Source: Microbacterium sp. p3-SID336
Lineage (GTDB): Bacteria > Actinomycetota > Actinomycetes > Actinomycetales > Microbacteriaceae
Assembly (NCBI RefSeq): GCF_025143365.1
Contig: NZ_JALXPE010000068.1
Location: 1 to 21,270, forward strand
Direction: 5' to 3'
DNA length: 21,270 nt
Position 1 is the first letter of the stretch; each line of letters opens with the position of its first letter. The notes under the pieces are model-generated. The model was not told the DNA's origin. It saw nothing but the letters and a program-made list of their open reading frames with translations, and did no database searches. Shown piece after piece: positions 6,328-14,586 of this stretch. A program made the translations under genes and the position numbers.

Positions 6328-7242
6328 TCAGGCCGGGACGAGGGTGTGCGCGGCGCGCCAGGAGGACGGCGTCATCCCGGTACGGCGGCGGAACGCGCGG
6401 CTGAAGCCCTCGTCGGACGCATAGCCCAGCTCGCGCGACACCTCGGACACGGTGCGGCCGGCATCGAGGAGGCGCTTGGCCGTGTCGATGCGCACCTCGG
6501 TCACGTAGTCGGCGGGGGAGCGGCCGACGGCGGCGCGGAACCGCTCCGCGAACGCCGAGCGCGACATGGCTCCGACGGCGGCGAGGCGCTCGACCGTCCA
6601 GTCGCGGCCGGGCTGCTCGTGGATGGCCTCGACCACGCGGTCGAGGAAGGGGTCGTTCGAGACGGATGGCCAGCCGGCGGGCGCGCAGCCGTTGGCCGCC
6701 CAGGCCCGGATGACGGAGAGCAGCACGGTGGTGGCCATCATGCGGCAGATAAGCGGATCGCCCTGGCGGGTGGCGCAGGTGATGGGGTCGACGATGCCCA
6801 TGTTCTCCGCGAGCGCGGCCGCGGCGGGCTCCAGCTCGTCGAACCCGGTGACGACGAGGAACGGCGGGAGGAGGGCGGGGAGCGGCGAGGTGGCGTCGGC
6901 GAGCTCGATGTCCACGACCAGGAGCTCCGTGTCGGCATCGGCCTCGAGGGCGAACGGCTCGCCGCCGAGCAGGAGGAACGCGTCGCCGGAGACCAGGTGG
7001 TCACGGTGCCCGGGCTGCGTCACCGTGAGGGGCTGCGAGCCGGCGGCGACGTCGAGGCGGCAGCCGGAGCCGAGCGGAGGATGGCCGCTCACGCTTCCCG
7101 CGGTGACGTAGACCAGGGTGATGCGGTCGGTCGCGAGGGGGAGCAGCGCCCCCGTGGTCAGCTGCGTGCGACGCGCCACGCCGACCCGCAGGTCCACCGC
7201 GCCGAGCACGTGCGAGAGCGCGTCCGCATCCACCGTCACCAT
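6328..7242 (-). CDS. AraC-family transcriptional regulator (cupin_6 sensor + HTH_18)
   Basis: A 304-residue regulator. The N-terminal half (about 1-190) is a cupin-like AraC ligand-binding domain starting DALSHVLGAVDLRVGVARRTQL and containing HPPLGSGCRLDVAAGSQ and SGDAFLLLGGEPFAL. The C-terminal 100 residues hold the two helix-turn-helix units: WTVERLAAVGAMSRSAFAERF and TVSEVSRELGYASDEGFSRAF, followed by GMTPSSWR. An open frame continues upstream to 7533, but it is a glycine/arginine-rich translation of a minisatellite, so the start is placed at the ATG at 7242; GTG codons at 7239 and 7233 are alternatives given GAAGG just upstream. Such regulators often control adjacent exporter or oxidoreductase genes; the convergent MFS gene is a possible target, but this is inference. 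Confidence 0.85.
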   Translation of the reverse strand: MVTVDADALSHVLGAVDLRVGVARRTQLTTGALLPLATDRITLVYVTAGSVSGHPPLGSGCRLDVAAGSQPLTVTQPGHRDHLVSGDAFLLLGGEPFALEADADTELLVVDIELADATSPLPALLPPFLVVTGFDELEPAAAALAENMGIVDPITCATRQGDPLICRMMATTVLLSVIRAWAANGCAPAGWPSVSNDPFLDRVVEAIHEQPGRDWTVERLAAVGAMSRSAFAERFRAAVGRSPADYVTEVRIDTAKRLLDAGRTVSEVSRELGYASDEGFSRAFRRRTGMTPSSWRAAHTLVPA

Positions 7243-7269
7243 GCCTTCGGCAACGCCCCCGCCGCCCCT

Positions 7270-7494
7270 CCTATTCCGCGGGCCGCGTCCGCTCCTGTTC
7301 CGGCCCGCGCCGCTCCTGTCCCGCCCGCCGCGCCCCCCTGTCCCGCGCGCCGCGTCTCCTCCTGTCCCGCCCGCCGCGCCCCCTGTCCCGCGCGCCGCGT
7401 CTCCTCCTGTCCCGCCCGCCGCGCCCCCTGTCCCGCGCGCCGCGCCGCTCCTGTCCCGCCCGCCGCGCCCCCCTGTTCCGCGGGCCGCGTCCGC
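7270..7494. repeat. Pyrimidine-rich minisatellite upstream of the AraC gene, 10 units of 21-24 bp
   Basis: Units start at 7270, 7294, 7315, 7337, 7361, 7382, 7406, 7427, 7450 and 7472, each with CCTGTCCCGC or a variant followed by CGCCGCG. In the middle, 24- and 21-bp units alternate to give a 45-bp higher-order period. The first and last units both carry TTCCGCGGGCCGCGTCCGC. It occupies most of the 338-base gap 7243-7580 between the divergent AraC and DUF3817 genes, where the AraC promoter must lie. No other gene is visible in the gap. Confidence 0.85.
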
Positions 7495-7545
7495 AGCTCG
7501 TCCGCAGCCGACCGGACGTCTCCCGTCGCCCATAGGCTTCGCGGA

Positions 7546-7551
7546 TACGCT
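7546..7551 (+). promoter_or_regulatory. Putative -10 box for the DUF3817 gene
   Basis: TACGCT fits the actinobacterial TANNNT pattern and lies about 30 bases before the GTG start, leaving room for the GAGGAG ribosome-binding site at 7571-7576. There is no recognisable -35 box. Confidence 0.35.
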
Positions 7552-7580
7552 GGCGGGGTACCCCCCACCCGAGGAGTCCC

Positions 7581-8042
7581 GTGTTCCGCACCCCTGGCCG
7601 TCTGTACCGTGTTCTCGCGATCGCGGAGGCGATCACCTGGACGATCCTGATCTCGGCGCTCATCGCCCGCGCGGTCGGCGCCCCCGGCATCGTGGTGACG
7701 ATCGGCGGCGGGATCCACGGCTTCGTCTTCCTCGCGTATGCGGCGACCGCCGTGCTGGTGGCGCTGAACCAGCGCTGGCACCCTGGCGTCGGCGTCCTCG
7801 CGGTCGTGAGCGCCGTCGTGCCCTACGCCACGATCCCGATGGAGGTCTGGCTGCACCGCACCGGCCGGCTCACCGGTGACTGGCGACTGGAGGCCACCGA
7901 TGACCCTCGCGACCGCCGCTGGTACGACCGCCTGATGCGCTGGTTCCTCCGCCGCCCGTGGGTGCTGGCGGTGCTGCTCGTGGTCGGCATCGTGGCGCTC
8001 TACGTGATCCTGCTCCTGATCGGCCCTCCCGGCGGCAAGTGA
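7581..8042 (+). CDS. DUF3817 integral membrane protein
   Basis: A 153-residue protein of the DUF3817 (YdzA-like) family. The family core spans residues 1-95 with GRLYRVLAIAEAITWTILI, GIHGFVFLAYAATAVLV and a third hydrophobic segment ending in PYATIPMEVWL. A hydrophilic stretch with several Asp and Arg residues follows, then an extra C-terminal membrane helix (about 127-147). Translation starts with GTG at 7581, six nucleotides after GAGGAG. The family has no known function. It is divergent from the AraC gene and ends 13 bases before the convergent lipoprotein gene. Confidence 0.85.
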   Translation: MFRTPGRLYRVLAIAEAITWTILISALIARAVGAPGIVVTIGGGIHGFVFLAYAATAVLVALNQRWHPGVGVLAVVSAVVPYATIPMEVWLHRTGRLTGDWRLEATDDPRDRRWYDRLMRWFLRRPWVLAVLLVVGIVALYVILLLIGPPGGK

Positions 8043-8055
8043 CCCGGGGCGCCCG

Positions 8056-8688
8056 TCAGCTGACGTTGAGGAGGTTCTTCGAGAGGACCTCCTCGGCGAC
8101 CGGTCCGATCGGCTCTCCCTCGCACGTGACGATCACCCAGACGGCAGCGTCGGCCTGAACGAACGCCCGCGCCGCGATGAAGTAACCGAATCCGTTCACG
8201 GTGAAGTTGAACTGCCGATTCGCCACTCGCCGTTCAGAGCGCTGATACGGCAGGAACGTGCCGTCCGAGACGAACTCCTGGCCGAGCCAGTTCTCGCCCG
8301 CCCGCTGTTCCATGACGGCATCGGTCGCTTCCCGGTCGTCCATCCCGGCGGCGTCGCCGAGGACCCCGTCACGGAAAGTCGCCGTGCAGGTGCTGCGGGC
8401 GTTGGTGTATGACCAGCGACCGGGGTGATCCGACGGCTCCCGCTTCCATCCGCTGTCCGCAACGAATCCGTCGCCCCATTGGACCTCGGTCTCGGCTGTC
8501 AGCTGTTCCCCGTCCGCGAAAGCGAAGACGTCGGCGGCCGGGTGAGGGGACGAGGTCTTGGGCGGTAGTTCGTCCGTCCGCGTGGAGGGTGCAGCGCACC
8601 CGGTTGCGGTACTGAGGAAACCGACGAGAGTGAAGACGGCGGCGATGCGTCGCACGCAGGGGAAACGAGGCGAGGTGTGCAGGGTCAT
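8056..8688 (-). CDS. Putative lipoprotein, function unknown
   Basis: A 210-residue exported protein. Starting at 8688, it has a basic N-region (CVRR), a hydrophobic core IAAVFTLVGFL and a cysteine at residue 31 in STATGCAAP, which looks like an imperfect lipobox. The mature part begins with a Ser/Thr/Pro linker and contains SGWKREPSDHPGRWSYTNARSTCTATF and a second conserved-looking segment near WVIVTCEGEP. I recognise no family; it resembles small actinobacterial surface lipoproteins that are mostly uncharacterised. An ATG further upstream (8757) is less likely because it would bury the signal peptide. It is divergent from dnaK. Confidence 0.7.
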   Translation of the reverse strand: MTLHTSPRFPCVRRIAAVFTLVGFLSTATGCAAPSTRTDELPPKTSSPHPAADVFAFADGEQLTAETEVQWGDGFVADSGWKREPSDHPGRWSYTNARSTCTATFRDGVLGDAAGMDDREATDAVMEQRAGENWLGQEFVSDGTFLPYQRSERRVANRQFNFTVNGFGYFIAARAFVQADAAVWVIVTCEGEPIGPVAEEVLSKNLLNVS

Positions 8689-8730
8689 GGCTGGCGAGCC
8701 TAGGCAGGGAGGTGGTCCGGCGGACGACGC

Positions 8731-8739
8731 TGTGGATAA
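8731..8739 (-). promoter_or_regulatory. Single perfect DnaA-box-like 9-mer
   Basis: TGTGGATAA is the complement of the consensus DnaA box TTATCCACA. It stands alone in the 243-base gap between the lipoprotein gene and dnaK. A replication origin would need a cluster of such boxes, and there is none here. Confidence 0.3.
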
Positions 8740-8824
8740 CTCGCAGGTCCCGCTCACCAGGAAGTGCGTCGGACTGGCAGCCGGTGGCGATCCGCAAACT
8801 TGAGCCGAGCCATATCAACTTTGT

Positions 8825-8851
8825 TTGACAGCTCTGACGGTGAGGCGTACA

Positions 8852-8853
<2 letters not shown>
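8825..8853 (+). promoter_or_regulatory. SigA-type promoter of the dnaK operon
   Basis: A perfect -35 box TTGACA (8825-8830) is followed after 17 bases by TACACT (8848-8853), a good -10 box. The operator at 8852-8872 starts inside the -10 box, so a bound repressor would block polymerase. The transcript would carry a leader of about 70 nt and a strong ribosome-binding site, AAAGGAGAG, before the ATG of dnaK. Confidence 0.75.
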
Positions 8854-10797
<1,944 letters not shown>

Positions 10798-10799
10798 CC

Positions 10800-11456
10800 A
10801 TGACCGACAAGAACTTCGACGAGAACCAGAATCCTGAGTCCGCCGAAGGTCGCAGCGAGGGGTCGGACGCTCAGGCGTCCGGCCCCGCGCCGCAGAACCC
10901 GGACTCCCGCGAGGCGAAGGCCGCCGAGGGATCGGACGAGACGCCGGTCGACGGCGCCCCGGACGACCTCACGGTCGACGACATCCTCGGCGCCGCGCAG
11001 ACGGCTGACGCCGCCGCCGGCGACGCGGCCATCGCCGACGCGGAGAACGCTCTGCTCAACGACCTCAAGCGCCTGCAGGCCGAGTACGCCAACTACCGCC
11101 GCCGCACCGAGGAGCAGCGCCAGGTCGAGATCGAGCGCGCGAAGGGCGAGGCCGCCAAGGGCCTCATCCCCGTGCTCGACGACCTGGGCCGCGCCGAGCA
11201 GCACGGCGACCTGGTGGAGGGCAGCCCCTTCGCCGTGATCGCCGAGAAGGTGCGCGCGGTCGTGGAGCGGCTGGGCGTGGTGGCCTACGGCGAGAAGGGC
11301 GAGGAGTTCGACCCCCAGCGCCACGAGGCCATCTTCCAGCAGCCGACCCCCGGCACGGAGAAGACCACCGTGCTCGAGGTCGTCGAGGTGGGCTACCGCC
11401 TCGGCGAGGTCGAGCTGCGTCCTGCGAAGGTCGTCGTCGCCGTCCCTGCGGAGTAG
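10800..11456 (+). CDS. grpE: Nucleotide exchange factor GrpE
   Basis: A 218-residue GrpE that releases ADP from DnaK. The first 80 residues are acidic, low-complexity and poorly conserved, which is usual. The long dimerisation helix runs from about 82 to 125 (LLNDLKRLQAEYANYRRR, then a basic/acidic helix). The C-terminal beta domain has GLIPVLDDLGRAEQH, EFDPQRHEAIFQQP and VGYRLGEVELRPAKV, the family signature. It begins two bases after dnaK and is probably translated by coupling, since the end of dnaK provides only a weak ribosome-binding site. Confidence 0.97.
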   Translation: MTDKNFDENQNPESAEGRSEGSDAQASGPAPQNPDSREAKAAEGSDETPVDGAPDDLTVDDILGAAQTADAAAGDAAIADAENALLNDLKRLQAEYANYRRRTEEQRQVEIERAKGEAAKGLIPVLDDLGRAEQHGDLVEGSPFAVIAEKVRAVVERLGVVAYGEKGEEFDPQRHEAIFQQPTPGTEKTTVLEVVEVGYRLGEVELRPAKVVVAVPAE

Positions 11457-11463
11457 GTGATCG

Positions 11464-12447
11464 ATGGCCAGCCAGGATTGGTTCGACAAGGACTTCTACA
11501 AGACTCTCGGCGTCTCGAAGGACGTCAGCGACGCTGACCTCAAGAAGACGTACCGCAAGCTCGCGCGCAAGTACCACCCCGACTCCAACCAGGGTGATGC
11601 CAAGGCCGAAGCCAAGTTCAAGGAGATCAGCGAGGCCTACTCGGTGCTCTCCGATGCGGAGCAGCGCAAGGAGTACGACGAGATCCGTGCCATGGGCTCG
11701 GGCGCTCGCTTCACGGCGAGCGGTTCGGGTGCCGGCGGGTTCGAAGACGTGTTCAGCCGATTCGGCCAGCAGGGGCGCGGGCAGAGCGCCGACTTCGAGG
11801 ACATCTTCGCGATGTTCAACCAGGGGCAGGGCGGGTCGTTCGGCGGCGGCCGCTTCGGTCAGCCGAGCGGCGGCTTCCGCGGCTTCGGCGGTCCGCAGCG
11901 GGGCGCCGACGTCACGGCGCGCACCACGCTCGACTTCGTCACCGCCGTGCAGGGTGAGACCATCACGCTGCAGGGCGAGGACGGCAAGCCGTTCAAGGTG
12001 AAGATCCCCGCGGGTGTCGCCGACGGGCAGAAGATCCGGCTCCGCGGCCGCGGTCGGCCCTCGCCGGACGGCGGGGAGAGCGGAGACATCGTGGTGCAGA
12101 TCACGGTGCGCCCGCACCCCGTGTTCACGCGTGACGGGCTCAACCTGCGGGTCGTGGTGCCGGTGACCTTCACCGAGGCCACGCTCGGCGCGACCATCGA
12201 GGTGCCGACGCTCGGCGGCGACGTGGTCAAGCTGCGCGTCGCGCCCGGCACCCCCTCCGGGCGGGTGCTGCGCGTCAAGGGCCGCGGTGTCGTGACCTCG
12301 AAGGGCACGGGCGATCTGCTCGCCGAGCTCCAGGTCGCGGTGCCGACGCACCTCGACGACGCCGCCCGCGAGGCGCTGGAGAAGTTCCAGCAGCTCGAGC
12401 CGCAGGAGAATCCGCGGGCCGAGCTCATGGCGAAGGCACGGCGATGA
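11464..12447 (+). CDS. dnaJ: DnaJ-family co-chaperone without zinc finger
   Basis: A 327-residue J-domain protein. The J domain covers residues 11-75 with the HPD motif at 38-40. A Gly/Phe-rich linker runs from about 78 to 146. The two C-terminal beta-barrel substrate domains follow (about 150-300), including PAGVADGQKIRLRGRG and TLGATIEVPTLGG. The four CxxCxGxG zinc-binding repeats of classical DnaJ are absent, so it has the CbpA or type II layout although it occupies the dnaJ position of the dnaK operon. It stimulates DnaK ATPase and delivers substrates. It begins seven bases after grpE; its stop overlaps a short ORF (12444) that leads to hspR. Confidence 0.95.
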   Translation: MASQDWFDKDFYKTLGVSKDVSDADLKKTYRKLARKYHPDSNQGDAKAEAKFKEISEAYSVLSDAEQRKEYDEIRAMGSGARFTASGSGAGGFEDVFSRFGQQGRGQSADFEDIFAMFNQGQGGSFGGGRFGQPSGGFRGFGGPQRGADVTARTTLDFVTAVQGETITLQGEDGKPFKVKIPAGVADGQKIRLRGRGRPSPDGGESGDIVVQITVRPHPVFTRDGLNLRVVVPVTFTEATLGATIEVPTLGGDVVKLRVAPGTPSGRVLRVKGRGVVTSKGTGDLLAELQVAVPTHLDDAAREALEKFQQLEPQENPRAELMAKARR

Positions 12448-12569
12448 CCGCGAGTTCGCGTGGCGTCATCGGTGTGCGCACCGGGTCGGGCTGCTCCGTG
12501 GAGGAGCTGCCCGGTCCGGCGCGCCCGGTGGCCGTTCCGACCGTGCGGGGGGAGGGGGATGAGGCGTGA
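12444..12569 (+). CDS. Possible 41-residue ORF coupled between dnaJ and hspR
   Basis: The ATG at 12444 overlaps the dnaJ stop as ATGA, and the TGA at 12567-12569 overlaps both candidate hspR starts. The product would begin MTASSRGVIGVRTGSG and contain GCSVEELPGPARP. About 35 of 41 codons end in G or C, slightly below the neighbouring genes. No domain is recognised. It could be a real small protein, or a translated spacer that carries ribosomes from dnaJ to hspR; the repressor would then be produced in step with the chaperones. Confidence 0.35.
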   Translation: MTASSRGVIGVRTGSGCSVEELPGPARPVAVPTVRGEGDEA

Positions 12570-12982
12570 TGGATGCGGACACCCCTGTCTTCGCGATCGC
12601 CGCGGCGGCAGAGCTGTCGGGGCTGCACCCGCAGACGCTGCGTCAGTACGACCGCATCGGGCTCGTGGTGCCGGGGCGGACCTCGGGCGGCTCGCGCCGC
12701 TACTCCTCGCGCAACATCGAACAGCTGCGTGAGGTCGCCCAGCTCTCCTCCGAGGGGGTGAGCCTGCCCGCGATCGCCCGGCTGCTCGACCTGGAGGACG
12801 AGAACCGGATGCTGCGCGGCCGGGTCGCCGCGCTGGAGAGCGCCCTGCGCGCCGAGCGGGAGAACCGCCCCGGCGTGCGCGTGTTCGCCGCCGGATCCGC
12901 GGGCGTCGTGCCCGTGCCGGGCGGCCGCCGTCTGCGCCGTTCCACCGAGCTCGTGCTGTGGAACCCGCGAGGCTCCGCCTGA
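12566..12982 (+). CDS. hspR: Heat-shock repressor HspR (MerR family)
   Basis: A 138-residue MerR-type repressor. The N-terminal winged helix-turn-helix has FAIAAAAELSGLHPQTLRQYDRIGLVVPGRTSGGSRRYS, with the LHPQTLRQYDR segment characteristic of HspR. A coiled coil (about residues 72-98) mediates dimerisation. The C-terminal tail, rich in Gly, Arg and Val, ends ELVLWNPRGSA. It should bind the HAIR site at 8852-8872 and repress the operon, with DnaK as co-repressor. A GTG start at 12566 (GGAGGGGG seven bases upstream) and an ATG at 12569 are both possible. It is translated at the end of the chaperone operon. Confidence 0.93.
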   Translation: MMDADTPVFAIAAAAELSGLHPQTLRQYDRIGLVVPGRTSGGSRRYSSRNIEQLREVAQLSSEGVSLPAIARLLDLEDENRMLRGRVAALESALRAERENRPGVRVFAAGSAGVVPVPGGRRLRRSTELVLWNPRGSA

Positions 12983-13043
12983 GCCGCGGCCCCGCGCTGA
13001 GCCGCGGCCCCGCGCTGAGCCGCGGCCCCGCGCTGAGCCGCGG
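12979..13043. repeat. 18-bp tandem repeat after hspR, 3.6 copies
   Basis: CTGAGCCGCGGCCCCGCG begins at 12979, 12997, 13015 and 13033 (partial). The first copy contains the hspR stop codon. Each unit holds CGCGGCCCCGCG, which can fold into a small GC hairpin, so the array could slow or end transcription of the chaperone operon. No U-tract is present. This is most of what the 177-base gap before the DoxX gene contains. Confidence 0.8.
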
Positions 13044-13086
13044 GCTGGTGCGCGGCCGCGTCCAGCGGACGGAAAACAAGCCTTCC

Positions 13087-13092
13087 TAGCGT
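13087..13092 (+). promoter_or_regulatory. Putative -10 box for the DoxX gene
   Basis: TAGCGT fits the TANNNT pattern and lies 67 bases ahead of the DoxX ATG. No -35 box is evident. The gene needs its own promoter or read-through from the chaperone operon. Confidence 0.3.
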
Positions 13093-13159
13093 GTAGAGCA
13101 GGGAATCCCCCCTGGTCCGCGCCGTGCGCGGGTGTCCTGCCACGAAGGAAGAACTCCTC

Positions 13160-13600
13160 ATGACGAACACCACAGCCCTCCGCCCCGCTCCCTCACTGGG
13201 ACTCCTGATCCTCCGGGTCGTGACGGGAGCGATCTTCGCCGCCCACGGCGCGCAGAAGATCTTCGAGTACACGATCCCCGGCACGATTGGCAGCTTCGCC
13301 GGGATGGGGGTGCCGCTGGCTGAGATCGCCGCGCCCGTCGTCGCGTTCGTCGAGCTGATCGGCGGGATCCTGCTGATCCTCGGCTTCCTGACCCGACCCG
13401 TCGGCATCCTGCTCGCGGCCGACATGGTGGTCGCACTCCTGCTCGTGCACCTGCCCGCCGGGCTCTGGGTGGGTGAGGGCGGCTACGAGTTCGTGGCCGT
13501 GCTCGGCGCCGCCGCCCTGGCTCTCGCCCTCACCGGCGCTGGGCGCTACTCGCTCGACGGAGCCGTGCTGCGCGGCCGCGCTCCCGCCTGGCTCGCCTGA
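13160..13600 (+). CDS. DoxX-family membrane protein
   Basis: A 146-residue protein with four predicted membrane helices. It has the DoxX signature: LLILRVVTGAIFAAHGAQKIF (first helix and the HGxQK motif), then GVPLAEIAAPVVAFVELIGGILLILGFLTRP. The family has been linked to quinone- or thiol-dependent redox functions at the membrane, but most members, including this type, are uncharacterised. The ATG at 13160 is preceded by GAAGGAAG. It is separated from hspR by the 18-bp repeat array and converges on the ATPase gene of the next operon. Confidence 0.88.
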   Translation: MTNTTALRPAPSLGLLILRVVTGAIFAAHGAQKIFEYTIPGTIGSFAGMGVPLAEIAAPVVAFVELIGGILLILGFLTRPVGILLAADMVVALLLVHLPAGLWVGEGGYEFVAVLGAAALALALTGAGRYSLDGAVLRGRAPAWLA

Positions 13601-13644
13601 ACCCTGCGATGGGTTCGCGGGGTCGGGGCAGGACTCCGGCCCCG
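13599..13644. terminator. Two small hairpins between the convergent DoxX and RsbW-like genes
   Basis: GAACCC/GGGTTC (13599-13604 and 13611-13616, 6-nt loop) starts at the DoxX stop codon. It is followed by CGGGGC/GCCCCG (13624-13629 and 13639-13644, 9-nt loop). Neither has a U-tract, as is common in high-GC bacteria, so termination activity is only a possibility. The rest of the gap to 13829 shows no gene. Confidence 0.3.
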
Positions 13645-13829
13645 GCCTCGCCGCGCGCGGGTGCTGCGCAGCCCTATGTGCGAGGCGTGCTCCCGAGCCC
13701 GCGCTGACCGCGCTCACGCTCCACTCAGCTCGTGGCGTCGCAAATTCACCCCCACGGCGCAGGGATTTCCGGAACGCGTGCGACCTCGCGCGGAAACTGC
13801 GCCGTCGTGCGACCTCCCGCCCCCTAGCG

Positions 13830-14264
13830 CTAGGCCTCGTCCTCGCTCCGGTCCATGCCGATGCGGCGCACGAGCACCCAGGTGTTGCCGGCCTCGCTGG
13901 GCACGTGCGTGAACTCGTCGAGCGCCGCCTGCGACAGCGCCAGACCGCGGCCACTCTCGCTCTCCTCGCCCGGCATGGACACGGCGTCCCAGTCGATGGG
14001 TGCGGGCGGGGCGGTGTCGCGGATGTAGGCGCGCAGCTCCTCGGCCGAGGCACGCACGTCGATGCTCAGTACGACGTCGGTCTGCTCGTTGTGCTGCGCG
14101 ATGTTCGTGGTGACCTCGCTGAGGGCCAGGGTGAACAGCACCTGGTCCTCGGCGGGCACCTCCGGGGCCGCGGCCCAGAGGCGGTCGAGCGCGTCCAGCG
14201 CACTGTCGACCAGGGCGAGCCCGGCGGGCCCGTCCACGTGGAAGGCCCGGCGCTCAGTGTCCAT
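13830..14264 (-). CDS. RsbW/SpoIIAB-like ATP-binding anti-sigma-type kinase
   Basis: A 144-residue HATPase_c_2 protein. The N box is LALSEVTTNIAQHN (E50, N54), the G1 region IRDTAPPAPID is altered from the usual DxGxG, and the G2 region is ESESGRGLALS. In known systems such proteins phosphorylate a STAS partner on serine and bind an effector, usually a sigma factor, when the STAS protein is phosphorylated. Its start overlaps the end of the STAS gene by 11 bases (ATGGACACTGA), implying translational coupling. No sigma factor gene lies in the window; the operon instead contains a glycosyltransferase. The altered G1 box is worth noting, but related actinobacterial kinases vary here. Confidence 0.88.
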   Translation of the reverse strand: MDTERRAFHVDGPAGLALVDSALDALDRLWAAAPEVPAEDQVLFTLALSEVTTNIAQHNEQTDVVLSIDVRASAEELRAYIRDTAPPAPIDWDAVSMPGEESESGRGLALSQAALDEFTHVPSEAGNTWVLVRRIGMDRSEDEA

Positions 14265-14586
14265 CGAACGCCGATTCCGGCGTCGGGAAGTCGCGCAGCA
14301 CGCGGTCCAGGTTGGTGAGCCGGAGGACCGTGCGCACCGCGTCCGGCACCGCCGCGATCCGCAGGTCGCCGCCGGCCACCCTTGCGCTCTTGAGCCCGCC
14401 GACCAGGGCGCCGAGCCCGGAGGAGTCGACGAACTCGGTGCCGCTCAGGTCGATCACGATGCGGGGCTGCCCTGCAGTGACCAGGTCGCTCACGGCGTTG
14501 CGCAGCTGCGGCGCGCCGGACGCGGTCAGGCGGCCCGTGATCGCCACGACGGCATAGCCGTCTCTGCTGTCAGTGCTGACGTTCAT
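14254..14586 (-). CDS. STAS-domain anti-sigma factor antagonist (RsbV/SpoIIAA-like)
   Basis: A 110-residue single STAS domain. It includes YAVVAITGRLTASGAPQLRNAV, the strand IVIDLSG, and the phosphorylation loop FVDSSGLGAL, where S56 corresponds to Ser58 of Bacillus SpoIIAA. It should be phosphorylated by the ATPase encoded downstream and dephosphorylated by the SpoIIE-type phosphatase encoded upstream. Its start lies inside the 3' end of the glycosyltransferase gene (17-base overlap), and its 3' end overlaps the kinase gene. The tail DFPTPESAFDGH is short and polar. Confidence 0.9.
   Translation of the reverse strand: MNVSTDSRDGYAVVAITGRLTASGAPQLRNAVSDLVTAGQPRIVIDLSGTEFVDSSGLGALVGGLKSARVAGGDLRIAAVPDAVRTVLRLTNLDRVLRDFPTPESAFDGH

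Noticed and set aside
7243..7533. N-terminal extension of the AraC protein by 97 residues
   Set aside because: The extension is a Gly/Arg-rich translation of the minisatellite and has no regular protein character. The cupin domain begins right after the ATG at 7242.
13071..13096. ECF or SigH-type promoter (GGAA...GTG) before the DoxX gene
   Set aside because: The spacing between GGAA and the nearest GT element is about 15 bases, too short for the usual motif, and the -10 bases do not match.
13780..13815. Short direct repeat GTGCGACCT in the gap after DoxX
   Set aside because: Only nine bases and two copies. It could belong to a dispersed repeat, but this window alone does not support that.
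13824..13833. 10-bp palindrome CTAGCGCTAG at the stop codon of the RsbW-like gene
   Set aside because: It is a short restriction-site-like palindrome and occurs once, so chance is the better explanation.
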